Source: CAZRNB01 sp964601355 (GTDB lineage: Bacteria; Planctomycetota; Phycisphaerae; Sedimentisphaerales; Anaerobacaceae). From it: 38,367 nt of DNA. The stretch is taken from contig CAZRNB010000013.1 of NCBI GenBank assembly GCA_964601355.1, forward strand, positions 1 to 38,367, read 5' to 3'. Positions 15,425 through 23,871 of the stretch are shown here, one piece after another. Under the pieces are notes generated by a model. The model saw only the letters and a program-made list of their open reading frames with translations. It did no database searches and was not told the origin of the DNA. How positions within the stretch are numbered: position 1 is the first letter of the stretch; every line of letters starts with the position of its first letter. Both the position numbers and the translations under genes were made by a program.

Positions 15425-16194
15425 TTTATTTTACTGACTAATTGATGTGCCAGACGTGTAGGTTCTGGTATGCGGTATTTAGTGGTCCAGGCGAGGGTGA
15501 CTTCGATCGCATCCTTCAACAAACATTTGTTGCCCACGGAAATAAAGACCGGCTTTACGTTGGTGCGTGTCCTTACTGCAGCGCCGATAATTTCGTCGCT
15601 CGTCGCTCGTCGCTCGTCGCTCGAGTTAGATTGGCTGCTTTTTTTGTCCATAAGGAAGCTGTATGAACCTTTTTCTGGCGCCGGCTCATCGAAGCTGCCG
15701 ATTAGCCTGCTTTTTGCGCAGCCAATTGTGGGTTTGTCGAAAAATAGGCCAAGATGTGCCGCGATGCCGAATCGGCGGGGATGGGCGATACCCTGGCCGT
15801 CAATCATGAATACATCCGGCTCATTTTTGAGCTTTTCAACGGCAGCAAGACATACGGGCGATTCGCGAAAAGAAAGCAGCCCTGGAATGTAGGGGAAGGT
15901 AATTTTTTGGCAGGCAGTTGCTATTTCTATAAGCTCAAATTCCGCTGGCTGTAAGTTCTGCCGTAATTCTTGTATTAAATTTGGCGCTCTCAAAATAACA
16001 GCGGCTGCGACGATTTTCTGCCCATCATTACTAAGAGCACAGTCAAGACCGGCTATGGTCTTAGGTTGAGCTTTTAGCTCAATTTGCTGCACCTGCCGGG
16101 CGAGCCGATTCTGCAATGCCGCCGCCTGCGAATATGACAAGCTCCAGCTATGTAAATTCTTTATTTGCATATTATTTTGTTCAATGAAAAACAT
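15409..16194 (-). CDS. nfi: Endonuclease V (deoxyinosine 3'-endonuclease)
   Basis: A repair nuclease that nicks one base past deoxyinosine. Conserved blocks are IAGLDCAL (metal-binding Asp), FPYIPGLLSFRE (catalytic Glu), DGQGIAHPRRFG (Asp) and PTIGCAKSRLIGSF; the C-terminal block RIPEPTRLAH is also present. The usual length is about 225. This form has about 12 extra residues (SSDERRATSDE), encoded by tandem CGCTCGTCGCTCGT words at 15592-15625. ATG 16194 has AAGAAG upstream. ATG 16170 (MQIKNLHSW) fits homologues equally well. The longest frame, to 16275, would run almost to the uvrA start and is not preferred. It is divergent from uvrA, another repair gene. Confidence 0.93.
   Translation of the reverse strand: MFFIEQNNMQIKNLHSWSLSYSQAAALQNRLARQVQQIELKAQPKTIAGLDCALSNDGQKIVAAAVILRAPNLIQELRQNLQPAEFELIEIATACQKITFPYIPGLLSFRESPVCLAAVEKLKNEPDVFMIDGQGIAHPRRFGIAAHLGLFFDKPTIGCAKSRLIGSFDEPAPEKGSYSFLMDKKSSQSNSSDERRATSDEIIGAAVRTRTNVKPVFISVGNKCLLKDAIEVTLAWTTKYRIPEPTRLAHQLVSKIKTRDE
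15592..15625. repeat. In-frame tandem-word insert in nfi
   Basis: Four tandem copies of the 9-base word CGTCGCTCG; as 9 is a multiple of three, the frame is kept. It encodes SSDERRATSDE between the conserved FLMDKK-like region and IIGAAVRT. Confidence 0.8.
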
Positions 16195-16279
16195 TTTATC
16201 TTCTTGTATCATTGTGGTACAATTCTCATTTTGGGTAATTTTGATTTTCGTGGTAATTTCTATCAACTTCTTCAACGCT

Positions 16280-19192
16280 ATGGCTCAGAAGACGGAAAAA
16301 GTCATAAGAATAACAGGAGCAGCGGAGCATAATCTCAAAAATATCGACCTGAGTATCCCGCGCGATAAGCTGGTTGTAATTACCGGCATAAGCGGCTCCG
16401 GCAAGAGCTCGCTTGCTTTCGATACTATCTACGCCGAAGGGCGGAGGAAATATGTAGAATCATTAAGCGCTTACGCTCGGCAGTTCCTTGAGCAGATGCA
16501 AAAACCGGCAGTGGCGGACATCTCCGGGCTGCCGCCTACAATTGCAATTGAGCAGCGTAGCGCCAGCAGCAATCCTCGCTCGACGGTAGCGACCACCACG
16601 GAAATCTATGATTATTTCAGGCTTCTCTTTGCACGGGTGGGTCAGCCGCACTGCTGGGTCTGCGGCAAGGAAATTACCAGCCAGCACGCATCGCAGATAG
16701 TAGATTCAATCCTTGCCCACCCACAAGGTACAAAAATTCAGGTTTGTGCCCCATTGGTTCGCGGCAAAAAAGGCGAACATAAAGAGATTTTTGTCAACAT
16801 TCAGCGTGAAGGCTTTGTTCGTGTTCGCGTGGATGGTGCCATCTATGACGTTCGTAACGCCCCGATTTTGGATAAGAACAAAAAGCACGATATAGCAGCG
16901 GTAGTCGATAGACTGTTAATCAAAGATGAGGTTCGCATCCGCCTGGCTGATTCGGTAGAAACGGCACTGAAATTAGCCGACGGAGTAATTTTGGTGCTGC
17001 TGCAAGAACCCGAAGACAGAAATCAGAGCCACGAGCGTCAGCGAGTGGGTCCTGACGAGGGACGAGGGACGAGGGACGAAGGACGAGAAACGCAATGGCA
17101 GGAAGTTATTTACAGCGAGAAATTTGCCTGTCCTGAACATCCGGAGTCAAGTCTCGAAGAATTATCGCCTCGGCTTTTTAGCTTTAACAGCCCTTATGGC
17201 GCCTGCAAAAGCTGTGATGGTTTGGGCAGAATTTTGGAGTTTGATCCTGACTTGATAGTACCTGATAAGAGTGTCTCACTGGAACACGGCGCCGTCGAGG
17301 CTTGGCGCAAAGGCGGCAAAAGGATGAATATTTTTTATAACCGGCTAGTAAAAAGGTTCTGCTCCAAATTCGGTATCAGCAGAACAATGCCTTTTGAGCA
17401 GATACCGGCTGAAGCAAAGAAAATTCTGCTTTACGGCACAAGTTGTGCCGACGAGCGAAAATTCAGCCTGTCGTTTGAAGGTATCATCCCAAACCTGCAG
17501 CGGAGATGGGAAAACACAACCAGCGAGTACGTTAAAACGAGGCTGCACGGCTATCTCTCGGAGCAGCCCTGCCGAAGCTGCGAAGGCGCTCGGCTTCGGC
17601 CGGAAGCAGTGTCGGTTACCGTAGGTGGAAGGAGCATTTATCAGCTCTCCAAGCTGACTATTGAGAAGGCTCAGGAGTTTTTTAATAGCTTGAAGCTGGA
17701 CAATGAAAGAGCTATTATCGCGGCGCAGGTGTTAAAGGAAATAAAAGCACGGTTACGATTTATGGTCGATGTTGGGCTGGATTATTTAACGCTGGACAGG
17801 ACCAGCAGCACCCTTTCAGGCGGCGAGGCCCAGCGAATCCGCTTAGCGACTCAGGTGGGCAGCGGCCTCGTCGGCGTCTGTTATGTGCTGGACGAGCCGA
17901 CCATAGGTCTGCATAAGCGAGATAATGATAGGTTGCTGGGGATACTGAAACAATTGGTAAAGCTCGGCAATACAGTTATTGTGGTGGAGCACGACGAAGA
18001 TATTATTAAAAGTGCAGACCATATTATTGACATCGGACCGGCAGCCGGCGCCGCGGGCGGAGAAGTTGTCGTGCAGGGTGACCTGGCGGCTGTAAGTGCC
18101 TGTGAGAGATCCCTGACGGGTAAGTACCTATCGGGCAAAAAGAGCATTGCCATGCCCCTGAGCAGAAGAAAATACAGCATGAGAAAGTGCATCGAGGTAA
18201 AAGGGGCCTGTGAGAATAATCTTAGAAATATCGATGTAAAATTTCCTTTAGGTGCGTTTATCTGCGTCACGGGCGTTTCAGGCTCCGGCAAGAGCACGTT
18301 AGTCAGCCAGATTTTGCTAAGGGCGCTGCGCCGCCGGCTTTATGCCTCGCGGGAAAAACCGGGCAGACATCAGACGGTTGTCGGCACGTCACAGATCGAT
18401 AAAACTGTTGAGATAGACCAGTCGCCTATCGGCAAAACTCCCAGGAGCAATCCCGCGACCTATGTCGGCGTTTTCGATGAGATAAGAAAATTGTTTGCAT
18501 TAACCCGCGAGGCCAAGATTCGAGGCTATAAGCCCGGCAGATTTTCGTTCAATGTCAAAGGCGGGCGCTGTGAGGACTGCAAAGGATTTGGAACAAAGAA
18601 AATTGAGATGCACTTTTTGCCGGATGTTTATGTCACCTGTCAGTCGTGTAAAGGCAACAGATACAACCCGGAGACGCTGCAGGTTACTTATAAGGGCAAA
18701 AATATAGCCGATGTGCTCGATATGAGAGTTGAAGAATCGCTTGGCTTTTTTGCGAATTTTCCCACTATTGTAAGGGTGCTAAAGACACTCAATAATGTCG
18801 GCCTGGGCTATGTTCAGTTAGGCCAGTCCTCAACGACGCTTTCCGGCGGTGAAGCCCAGCGTGTAAAACTGTCGGCGGAATTAGGAAAGGCCTCCACAGG
18901 CCGGACTTTTTACGTGCTTGATGAGCCTACCACGGGACTTCATTTTGCCGATACCGAAGGATTGCTTGCGGTTTTATCGCGGTTAGTTGATATGGGTAAT
19001 ACCGTTGTTGTAATCGAGCACAATCTTGACGTTATTAAGATGGCTGATTACGTGATAGACCTCGGCCCGGAGGGCGGCGACGCCGGCGGCAGAATCGTTG
19101 CCCAGGGACCGCCCGAGGAAATTATAAAAAATAAGAATAGTTATACGGGTCAATACCTGGTGGAAAAGTTAGAATGTAGAATTGAGAATTGA
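16280..19192 (+). CDS. uvrA: Excinuclease ABC subunit A (UvrA)
   Basis: 970 residues from ATG 16280; the damage-sensing ATPase of nucleotide excision repair. It has two ABC ATPase modules. Module one has Walker A GISGSGKSS (Lys42), the zinc-type cysteines CWVC (125-128) and CKSC, and signature LSGGEAQRIRLA. Module two has Walker A GVSGSGKST (Lys671), the zinc module CEDC...CQSC, and LSGGEAQRVKLS. Homologues are about 940-950 residues long. The surplus matches a repeat-encoded stretch at about 249-272 (from 17024-17094), just before the conserved CPEH...LSPRLFSFNSPYG block. The C-terminal residues LECRIEN are read from another repeat. The longer frame from 16184 adds a hydrophobic non-UvrA stretch that overlaps nfi, so it is rejected. 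Confidence 0.97.
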   Translation: MAQKTEKVIRITGAAEHNLKNIDLSIPRDKLVVITGISGSGKSSLAFDTIYAEGRRKYVESLSAYARQFLEQMQKPAVADISGLPPTIAIEQRSASSNPRSTVATTTEIYDYFRLLFARVGQPHCWVCGKEITSQHASQIVDSILAHPQGTKIQVCAPLVRGKKGEHKEIFVNIQREGFVRVRVDGAIYDVRNAPILDKNKKHDIAAVVDRLLIKDEVRIRLADSVETALKLADGVILVLLQEPEDRNQSHERQRVGPDEGRGTRDEGRETQWQEVIYSEKFACPEHPESSLEELSPRLFSFNSPYGACKSCDGLGRILEFDPDLIVPDKSVSLEHGAVEAWRKGGKRMNIFYNRLVKRFCSKFGISRTMPFEQIPAEAKKILLYGTSCADERKFSLSFEGIIPNLQRRWENTTSEYVKTRLHGYLSEQPCRSCEGARLRPEAVSVTVGGRSIYQLSKLTIEKAQEFFNSLKLDNERAIIAAQVLKEIKARLRFMVDVGLDYLTLDRTSSTLSGGEAQRIRLATQVGSGLVGVCYVLDEPTIGLHKRDNDRLLGILKQLVKLGNTVIVVEHDEDIIKSADHIIDIGPAAGAAGGEVVVQGDLAAVSACERSLTGKYLSGKKSIAMPLSRRKYSMRKCIEVKGACENNLRNIDVKFPLGAFICVTGVSGSGKSTLVSQILLRALRRRLYASREKPGRHQTVVGTSQIDKTVEIDQSPIGKTPRSNPATYVGVFDEIRKLFALTREAKIRGYKPGRFSFNVKGGRCEDCKGFGTKKIEMHFLPDVYVTCQSCKGNRYNPETLQVTYKGKNIADVLDMRVEESLGFFANFPTIVRVLKTLNNVGLGYVQLGQSSTTLSGGEAQRVKLSAELGKASTGRTFYVLDEPTTGLHFADTEGLLAVLSRLVDMGNTVVVIEHNLDVIKMADYVIDLGPEGGDAGGRIVAQGPPEEIIKNKNSYTGQYLVEKLECRIEN
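17024..17094. repeat. In-frame iterated-word insert in uvrA
   Basis: CACGAGCGTCAGCGAGTGGG is followed by four GACGAGG-type words in tandem, encoding SHERQRVGPDEGRGTRDEGR. Family GACGAGGGACG is shared with nfi, the lpxA start and several gaps. The highly conserved UvrA chain resumes directly after it. Confidence 0.85.
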
Positions 19193-19195
19193 GAA
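19171..19195. repeat. AGAATTGAGAATT word repeat at the uvrA stop
   Basis: TTAGAATGTAGAATTGAGAA then TTGAGAATG. It encodes the last residues LECRIEN of UvrA and its TGA stop (19190-19192). Related inverted words occur at 19346-19388 and 22098-22159. Confidence 0.65.
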
Positions 19196-19218
19196 TGTTG
19201 TGTAGAAACCTTGTGCAA

Positions 19219-19318
19219 GTTGTCATTGCGAGGCCCGAAGGGCCGCGGCAATCTCTTATCCGATAAGCGTAAAAAGCACAGAAAGGTTTGAGATTGCTTC
19301 GCTTCGCTCGCAATGACA
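19219..19318. repeat. TCATTGCGAG/GCAATCTC palindromic element
   Basis: TCATTGCGAGGCCCGAAGGG then CCGCGGCAATCTC (19221-19257), a 30-base spacer, then GAGATTGCTTCGCTTCGCTC through GCAATGACA (19289-19318). It lies in the gap downstream of uvrA. Confidence 0.85.
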
Positions 19319-19345
19319 ACCTTCAGTACAATGTTATCTACAGAG

Positions 19346-19388
19346 CAAATTGAGAATTCTAAATTCTACATTCTCAATTCTAAATTTT
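19346..19388. repeat. AGAATTCTAAATTCTACATT word repeat
   Basis: Inverted and iterated AATTGAGAATT / AATTCTCAATT words immediately before the OYE-GltD gene. They can pair with the copy at the uvrA stop (19171-19195), so the two enclose the 19219-19318 element in a larger stem. Confidence 0.65.
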
Positions 19389-19399
19389 TGGTGGGAAGA

Positions 19400-22102
19400 A
19401 TGTGGGAATTTCAATTAGGTTCGATTGACGATTTAAAACGGTTGAGTGAAAAGCTCGGCCTGCGGATAGAGACAATCGAGGACACAAGTAACCTTGGAAA
19501 ACCGGTTCAGGCGGGCGGTCTTTTCATACCAAATTCGCTGGCGGTCCATCCGATGGAAGGCTGTGACGGCGACCGTCAGGGTAATCCCGATAAGCTGACC
19601 TTTAGGCGATACGAAAGATTCGCCGGCGGCGGAGCCAGCCTAATCTGGGCTGAGGCCATAGCGGTCGTGCCCGAAGGCAGAGCCAATCCGAGACAGCTCT
19701 GGCTCAGCGAGAAAAGCAAGGATGCTTTCGCTGCTCTTATCCGCCGAGCCCGCGAAAAGGCTGCTGAAAAAATTGGCCGAAAACATAAACCCGTCATCGT
19801 AGCTCAATTGACCCATTCCGGAAGATACAGCAAACCCGAAGGCGTCGCGCACCCTATCATCCCTCAACGCGATCCTTATCGTGACCCTCTTATTCCGCAG
19901 TACCCGCCAAATCCGAATGGTAAAAGCAAAATACCGGATGATTGGCCGATTGTAACAGATGAATACCTTGATAATCTCCAGCAGGCTTATGTTGATGCTG
20001 CCAGAATCGCGTATGAAGTCGGCTTTGATGCAGTGGATATAAAATCATGTCACGGATACCTTATCAATGAGCTGCATGCCTCACGCAATAGAGCCGGTAA
20101 ATACGGCGGCTCATTCGAGAACAGGACGCGATTCCTGCTTGAGACAATCGACAAGATTCATAAAGAGCTTGGCGAGGATAAACCAATAGTCACCAGGCTT
20201 GGCATTTATGATGCTATACCGTATCCATTCGGTTGGGGTGTATCTCGATCCTCGATGCTCGATGCTGGATACTCGATCTCTGACGAGAATCGAGAATCGA
20301 GAATCGAGAATCAAGTTTCGCCGGACCTGACAGAGCCAAAGAAGCTGATCGCTCTCTTGCAGAAACGTGGCGTCAGACTTATTAATATCACGATTGCAAA
20401 TCCGTACTACAATCCACACATAGGCCGGCCTTTTAACGATCCGATCATCGGCGGCTACCCGGAACCGGAGCATCCGCTGGTTGGTGTTGCCAGGCTCATT
20501 AATTTAGCGGGTGAGATTCAAAAAGAATTTCCGGATATGGCATTTGTCGGCACAGGCTATAGCTGGCTGAGGACGCTTTTTGCAAACGTAGCGGCTGCGA
20601 GCAAAGCGAACGGCCTGATTACGCTGGCTGGTGTGGGACGAATGGGATTTGCGTATCCGGATTTTGCAAGGGACATTCTTACGAAGGGCAGAATGTTCCC
20701 GGAAAAAGTCTGCGTCGCCTGCAGTGCCTGCACACAGATAATGCGTGACGGCGGCAAGACCGGCTGTGTAGTTCGGGACAACAGAGTATATGGCCCAATA
20801 TTTGAGCACGGCAGAATGAGTGACAGGGACAATCTCACGAGGCTTGCAAAGGCCTGTCGCAAGTGCCAGGAGCCGACCTGCCAATTAGCATGTCCGGCCG
20901 GTGTCGAGATACCGAAATTTATCAATCTGTTTCTGGATGGCAAAGACCAGGCCGCTTATGAGGTTCTTAGAGAAGCGAATGTATTTCCCGAAGTTTGTGC
21001 ATGGTTGTGTCCGGTTGAGAACCAGTGCGAAGGCAGTTGCATACAGGGATTCATAGGCGATGGACCTTTGCCAATTGCCGATATACAAAGGTACTTAGCT
21101 GAGCAGGCCAATAAAAAAGGCTGGTCAAAGCTGCAAATACCCAAAAAAGCAACCGCCAAGAATATTGCTGTAATCGGTGCCGGACCTGCCGGTTTAGCTT
21201 GCGCTGCGAAGCTGCTTGAGACAGGCCACACGGTGACTGTCTTTGATAAAAACGCTGAGTTTGGCGGAATGGTGGGATCGGTTATTCCGCTGGATAGGTG
21301 TAGTGACTCGCTGAAAAACGAAATCGCAGCCGTATTTAAAGATGTGCCGAAAGACAGATTAGTTTTGCGTTTGGGTAAGGGGCTGTCAGCCGATTTCGAT
21401 CTTGATGCTGTTATGGCAGAAGGATTCGATGCTGCTTTTATTGGCATGGGTCTGACGAAGTCTATCAGTACCGGTGGTGAGAAAATCGATGGTGTGTGGG
21501 ATGCGTTGGAATTTCTCTCGGCAGCAAAACAACCCGACAGATTAAATGTAAAGAGGAAATCTGTGGCGGTAATAGGCGGTGGAAATACGACCATGGACGT
21601 AGCTGTGACCGCTAGACAGGCCGGAGCTAAAGATGTTTACGTTATATATCGGCGTTCCTTTGTAGAGATGCCGGCCTGGCCTGCCGAGCGGGACCGGGCG
21701 ATGAATGAAGGTGTGCACTTTGTGATTTTGACCCAGCTATTAAGATATAATTGTGCCAACGGGAAATTGTCTTCGATTACCGTTTGTCCGACCAGACTGG
21801 GCGAGCCTGATGCTTCAGGCAGGCGGAGGCCGGAAAATGTAGAGTCGAGCGCTTATGACCTTGATATGGATGTTGTCATTGAGGCCATCGGCCAAAAATC
21901 GCAGCAGGATATTGATGAAATTCTGCCGGGGATAGAATTAAAAGACGGCCTTATTAAAATAAAGGAAAATACTCTGGCTGCCTCCAGGCAGAAGATATTT
22001 GCAGGCGGCGACTTAGTGAGAGGAGCATCAACGGTTGTAGCAGCGGTTGCCGACGGTATGAAAGCTGCGAAAGAAATAGATGAGTTTTTGAAAAGAATTT
22101 AG
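19400..22102 (+). CDS. NADH:flavin oxidoreductase fused to GltD-like NADPH/FAD reductase
   Basis: 900 residues. Residues 1 to about 430 form an Old-Yellow-Enzyme-type FMN TIM barrel (AVHPMEGCDGD, AQLTHSGRY, DIKSCHGYLINELHASRNRAG). A Cys cluster spaced C-x2-C-x2-C-x11-C from Cys438 should bind a 4Fe-4S centre, as in 2,4-dienoyl-CoA reductases. From Cys486 a GltD-type Fe-S domain follows (CRKCQEPTCQLACPAG). Then come FAD (IAVIGAGPAGLACAAKLL, from about 589) and NAD(P) Rossmann motifs (VAVIGGGNTTMDVA), and a closing GGDLVRGASTVV. It is probably a soluble reductase or dehydrogenase of an unsaturated or keto substrate. A repeat-derived stretch lies at about 281-306. ATG 19400 is chosen because upstream codons come from repeats. 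Confidence 0.9.
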   Translation: MWEFQLGSIDDLKRLSEKLGLRIETIEDTSNLGKPVQAGGLFIPNSLAVHPMEGCDGDRQGNPDKLTFRRYERFAGGGASLIWAEAIAVVPEGRANPRQLWLSEKSKDAFAALIRRAREKAAEKIGRKHKPVIVAQLTHSGRYSKPEGVAHPIIPQRDPYRDPLIPQYPPNPNGKSKIPDDWPIVTDEYLDNLQQAYVDAARIAYEVGFDAVDIKSCHGYLINELHASRNRAGKYGGSFENRTRFLLETIDKIHKELGEDKPIVTRLGIYDAIPYPFGWGVSRSSMLDAGYSISDENRESRIENQVSPDLTEPKKLIALLQKRGVRLINITIANPYYNPHIGRPFNDPIIGGYPEPEHPLVGVARLINLAGEIQKEFPDMAFVGTGYSWLRTLFANVAAASKANGLITLAGVGRMGFAYPDFARDILTKGRMFPEKVCVACSACTQIMRDGGKTGCVVRDNRVYGPIFEHGRMSDRDNLTRLAKACRKCQEPTCQLACPAGVEIPKFINLFLDGKDQAAYEVLREANVFPEVCAWLCPVENQCEGSCIQGFIGDGPLPIADIQRYLAEQANKKGWSKLQIPKKATAKNIAVIGAGPAGLACAAKLLETGHTVTVFDKNAEFGGMVGSVIPLDRCSDSLKNEIAAVFKDVPKDRLVLRLGKGLSADFDLDAVMAEGFDAAFIGMGLTKSISTGGEKIDGVWDALEFLSAAKQPDRLNVKRKSVAVIGGGNTTMDVAVTARQAGAKDVYVIYRRSFVEMPAWPAERDRAMNEGVHFVILTQLLRYNCANGKLSSITVCPTRLGEPDASGRRRPENVESSAYDLDMDVVIEAIGQKSQQDIDEILPGIELKDGLIKIKENTLAASRQKIFAGGDLVRGASTVVAAVADGMKAAKEIDEFLKRI
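20241..20315. repeat. In-frame iterated-word palindrome in OYE-GltD gene
   Basis: TCTCGATCCTCGATGCTCGA words, then GAGAATCGAGAATCGAGAAT words in inverted sense. 75 bases keep the frame and encode SRSSMLDAGYSISDENRES and following. The insert sits in a surface loop region between YPFGWG and the LTEPKKLI helix of the barrel. Confidence 0.85.
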
Positions 22103-22159
22103 AATGTAGAATTAAGAATTTAGAATTTTTTCTTAATTCTCAATTCTCAATTCTCAATT
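22098..22159. repeat. TAGAATTAAGAATT palindrome
   Basis: Iterated TAGAATGTAGAATTAAGAAT words followed by inverted TTCTTAATTCTCAATTCTCA words. The element supplies the TAG stop of the OYE-GltD gene and ends just before the ribosome site of the SDR gene. Confidence 0.75.
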
Positions 22160-22178
22160 TCAAAAGGAGGTCTTTAAA

Positions 22179-22976
22179 ATGACAAAACGACCGGTAGCAA
22201 TTGTGACAGGGGCAAGCAGAGGTATTGGCAAAGCCATTGCGAAGGAGCTTGCGTCACTTGGTTATAATATTGTAGGCAACCATTGCGATTTCACCGCGGA
22301 CGGTAAACCTGACCTGTCCAGAGCAGCTCAAACACAAAAAGAGATTGAAAAGCTTGGCGTCAAATGCGAGTTTTTGCGAGGAGACATAAGTAATTCGAAA
22401 GACCGCAAAAGTCTTGTAGAGCTGGCTAAAAGCAAGTTCGACAGAGCCGACTTCCTTGTGAACAACGCCGGCGTCGCGCCGCTGAAGCGTATGGATATAC
22501 TCGAATCCACGGAGGAGAGCTACGACAGAGTAATGGGAATAAATCTCAAAGGACCGTATTTTTTAACGCAGCTTGTGGCCAACTGGATGATCGAGCAGAA
22601 GAAACAGCATCCGCAGCAGGCGTTTCGGATTGTAAATACCGGCTCAATGTCGGCATACACCAGCTCAACGGCACGCGGCGAGTATTGTGTAAGCAAGGCC
22701 GGCATTGGTATGATGACAATGCTTTATGCGGATAGATTAGCTGAATTTGGCATCGGAGTATTTGAGATTAGGCCCGGAATTATAGCGACCGATATGACCA
22801 GCGTAGTAAAAGATAAATATGATAAGCTGATAGCTGAAGGGCTGACGCCGATAAAGCGATGGGGACAGCCGGAAGACGTTGCAAAGGCCGTCGGTGCTAT
22901 CGCCGAAGGCAGGCTCGATTTTTCCACCGGCCAGGTCATAAATGTCGATGGAGGTTTTCATTTGAGAAGACTTTGA
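22179..22976 (+). CDS. Short-chain dehydrogenase/reductase (FabG-like)
   Basis: 265-residue classical SDR. It has the cofactor motif TGASRGIGKA (residues about 10-19), NNAG, catalytic Ser near 156-158 (NTGSMSAY), Tyr169 and Lys173 (YCVSK), and the C-terminal NVDGGFHL. It is a soluble NAD(P)-dependent alcohol/ketone oxidoreductase. Automatic annotation would call it 3-oxoacyl-ACP reductase, but its neighbours are redox and aldolase genes, so a sugar or polyol oxidation role is as likely (inference). A strong AAAAGGAGG precedes the ATG. It is flanked on both sides by iterated-word palindromes. Confidence 0.92.
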   Translation: MTKRPVAIVTGASRGIGKAIAKELASLGYNIVGNHCDFTADGKPDLSRAAQTQKEIEKLGVKCEFLRGDISNSKDRKSLVELAKSKFDRADFLVNNAGVAPLKRMDILESTEESYDRVMGINLKGPYFLTQLVANWMIEQKKQHPQQAFRIVNTGSMSAYTSSTARGEYCVSKAGIGMMTMLYADRLAEFGIGVFEIRPGIIATDMTSVVKDKYDKLIAEGLTPIKRWGQPEDVAKAVGAIAEGRLDFSTGQVINVDGGFHLRRL

Positions 22977-22977
22977 A

Positions 22978-23057
22978 AGTGCCTAAAGTTTAGAGTGCCA
23001 AAAGTGCCTAAAGTTATAACTTTTCACTTTAGTCACTTTAGCTCACTTTAGGCACTT
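22978..23057. repeat. GTGCCTAAAGT iterated-word palindrome
   Basis: The left arm reiterates AGTGCCTAAAGTTTAGAGTG and the right arm reiterates CACTTTAGTCACTTTAGC, ending CTTTAGGCACTT. It is a near-perfect 80-base hairpin between the SDR and aldolase-like genes. Confidence 0.85.
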
Positions 23058-23071
23058 GGGAGTAATGAATT

Positions 23072-23857
23072 ATGGATATTAAAAGTACAATTACGACGCT
23101 GCTGAGAGACGGATTTATCCTTGTTTTTAATCAGGATAAGCTCGACGTTGTTTCAACTGCCGAAGCTCTTATAAGGGCCGGCGTGAACAATATGGAGGTG
23201 ACATGCCGAATAAAAAAACCTTTGGAAAAACTGGCAGCTTTATGCAAGGAGCTGCCGGATTTTGTAGCTGGTGCCGCGAGCTTGATTGACTCACCTGGAA
23301 TGCTCAGGATTTACAATAAGGCCAATCCACAAGACCCATTGCCGGAGCTTTCACAGGTGGCTGATGCTGGCGCAAAGTTCCTCGTATCGGCGGCGAATTT
23401 CCGGGACGAAAGCTATAAAACATTCAAAGGCTCACTTGCCATGATACCAGGCTGTGGTACCGTCGCAGAGATTATCGACCAGTTCTCGAAGGGAGCAAAT
23501 CTATGCAAGATATTTCCCGCTAAGGAGCTTGGCGGCCCCGAATTTGTTAAAGCTATCGACCCGGCTATTCATAAGACCATTAGTTTAGTGCCGACCGGCG
23601 GGACAAATGCCGGCAACATTCCAGACTATATTGACGCCGGGGTGCTTGTACTGGGCGCGTCGTTCAGTATGATTGAAAAGACTACGATGAAGAAGATTAT
23701 TGATACGCAGGATTATAATCTTTTGGCAGAGGGGCTAAAAAAGATTAAACAATTGATAGACCAGCGACGAGCCACAAAATACGCCGGTATCGATTTTGCC
23801 AAGGCGTCGCTCGAGCAGATAAGCAAAGTAACCGGCAGAAACTTCAATCTCAATTGA
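23072..23857 (+). CDS. KDPG/KHG-aldolase-like class I aldolase
   Basis: 261 residues of the Eda-type TIM barrel: GVNNMEVTCRIKKP (substrate-binding Glu/Arg strand), AGAASLIDSPGML, FLVSAANF, MIPGCGTVAEI, then CKIFPAKELGG with the expected Schiff-base Lys146, and VPTGGTNAGNIPDYIDAG. KDPG aldolases split 2-keto-3-deoxy sugar acids into pyruvate and an aldehyde. This chain is about 50 residues longer than E. coli Eda, with extra residues in the middle and at the C-terminus, so the substrate may differ. The next gene's ATG begins 15 bases after its stop. The redox neighbours suggest a pathway that oxidises and dehydrates a sugar acid or polyol before cleavage (inference). Confidence 0.85.
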   Translation: MDIKSTITTLLRDGFILVFNQDKLDVVSTAEALIRAGVNNMEVTCRIKKPLEKLAALCKELPDFVAGAASLIDSPGMLRIYNKANPQDPLPELSQVADAGAKFLVSAANFRDESYKTFKGSLAMIPGCGTVAEIIDQFSKGANLCKIFPAKELGGPEFVKAIDPAIHKTISLVPTGGTNAGNIPDYIDAGVLVLGASFSMIEKTTMKKIIDTQDYNLLAEGLKKIKQLIDQRRATKYAGIDFAKASLEQISKVTGRNFNLN

Positions 23858-23871
23858 AGGGTATATTGAGT

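Noticed and set aside
16184..16279. Upstream 32-codon extension of uvrA with a hydrophobic stretch
   Set aside because: UvrA is cytosolic, homologues start near MAQKTEKVIRITGA, and the extension overlaps the nfi start region.
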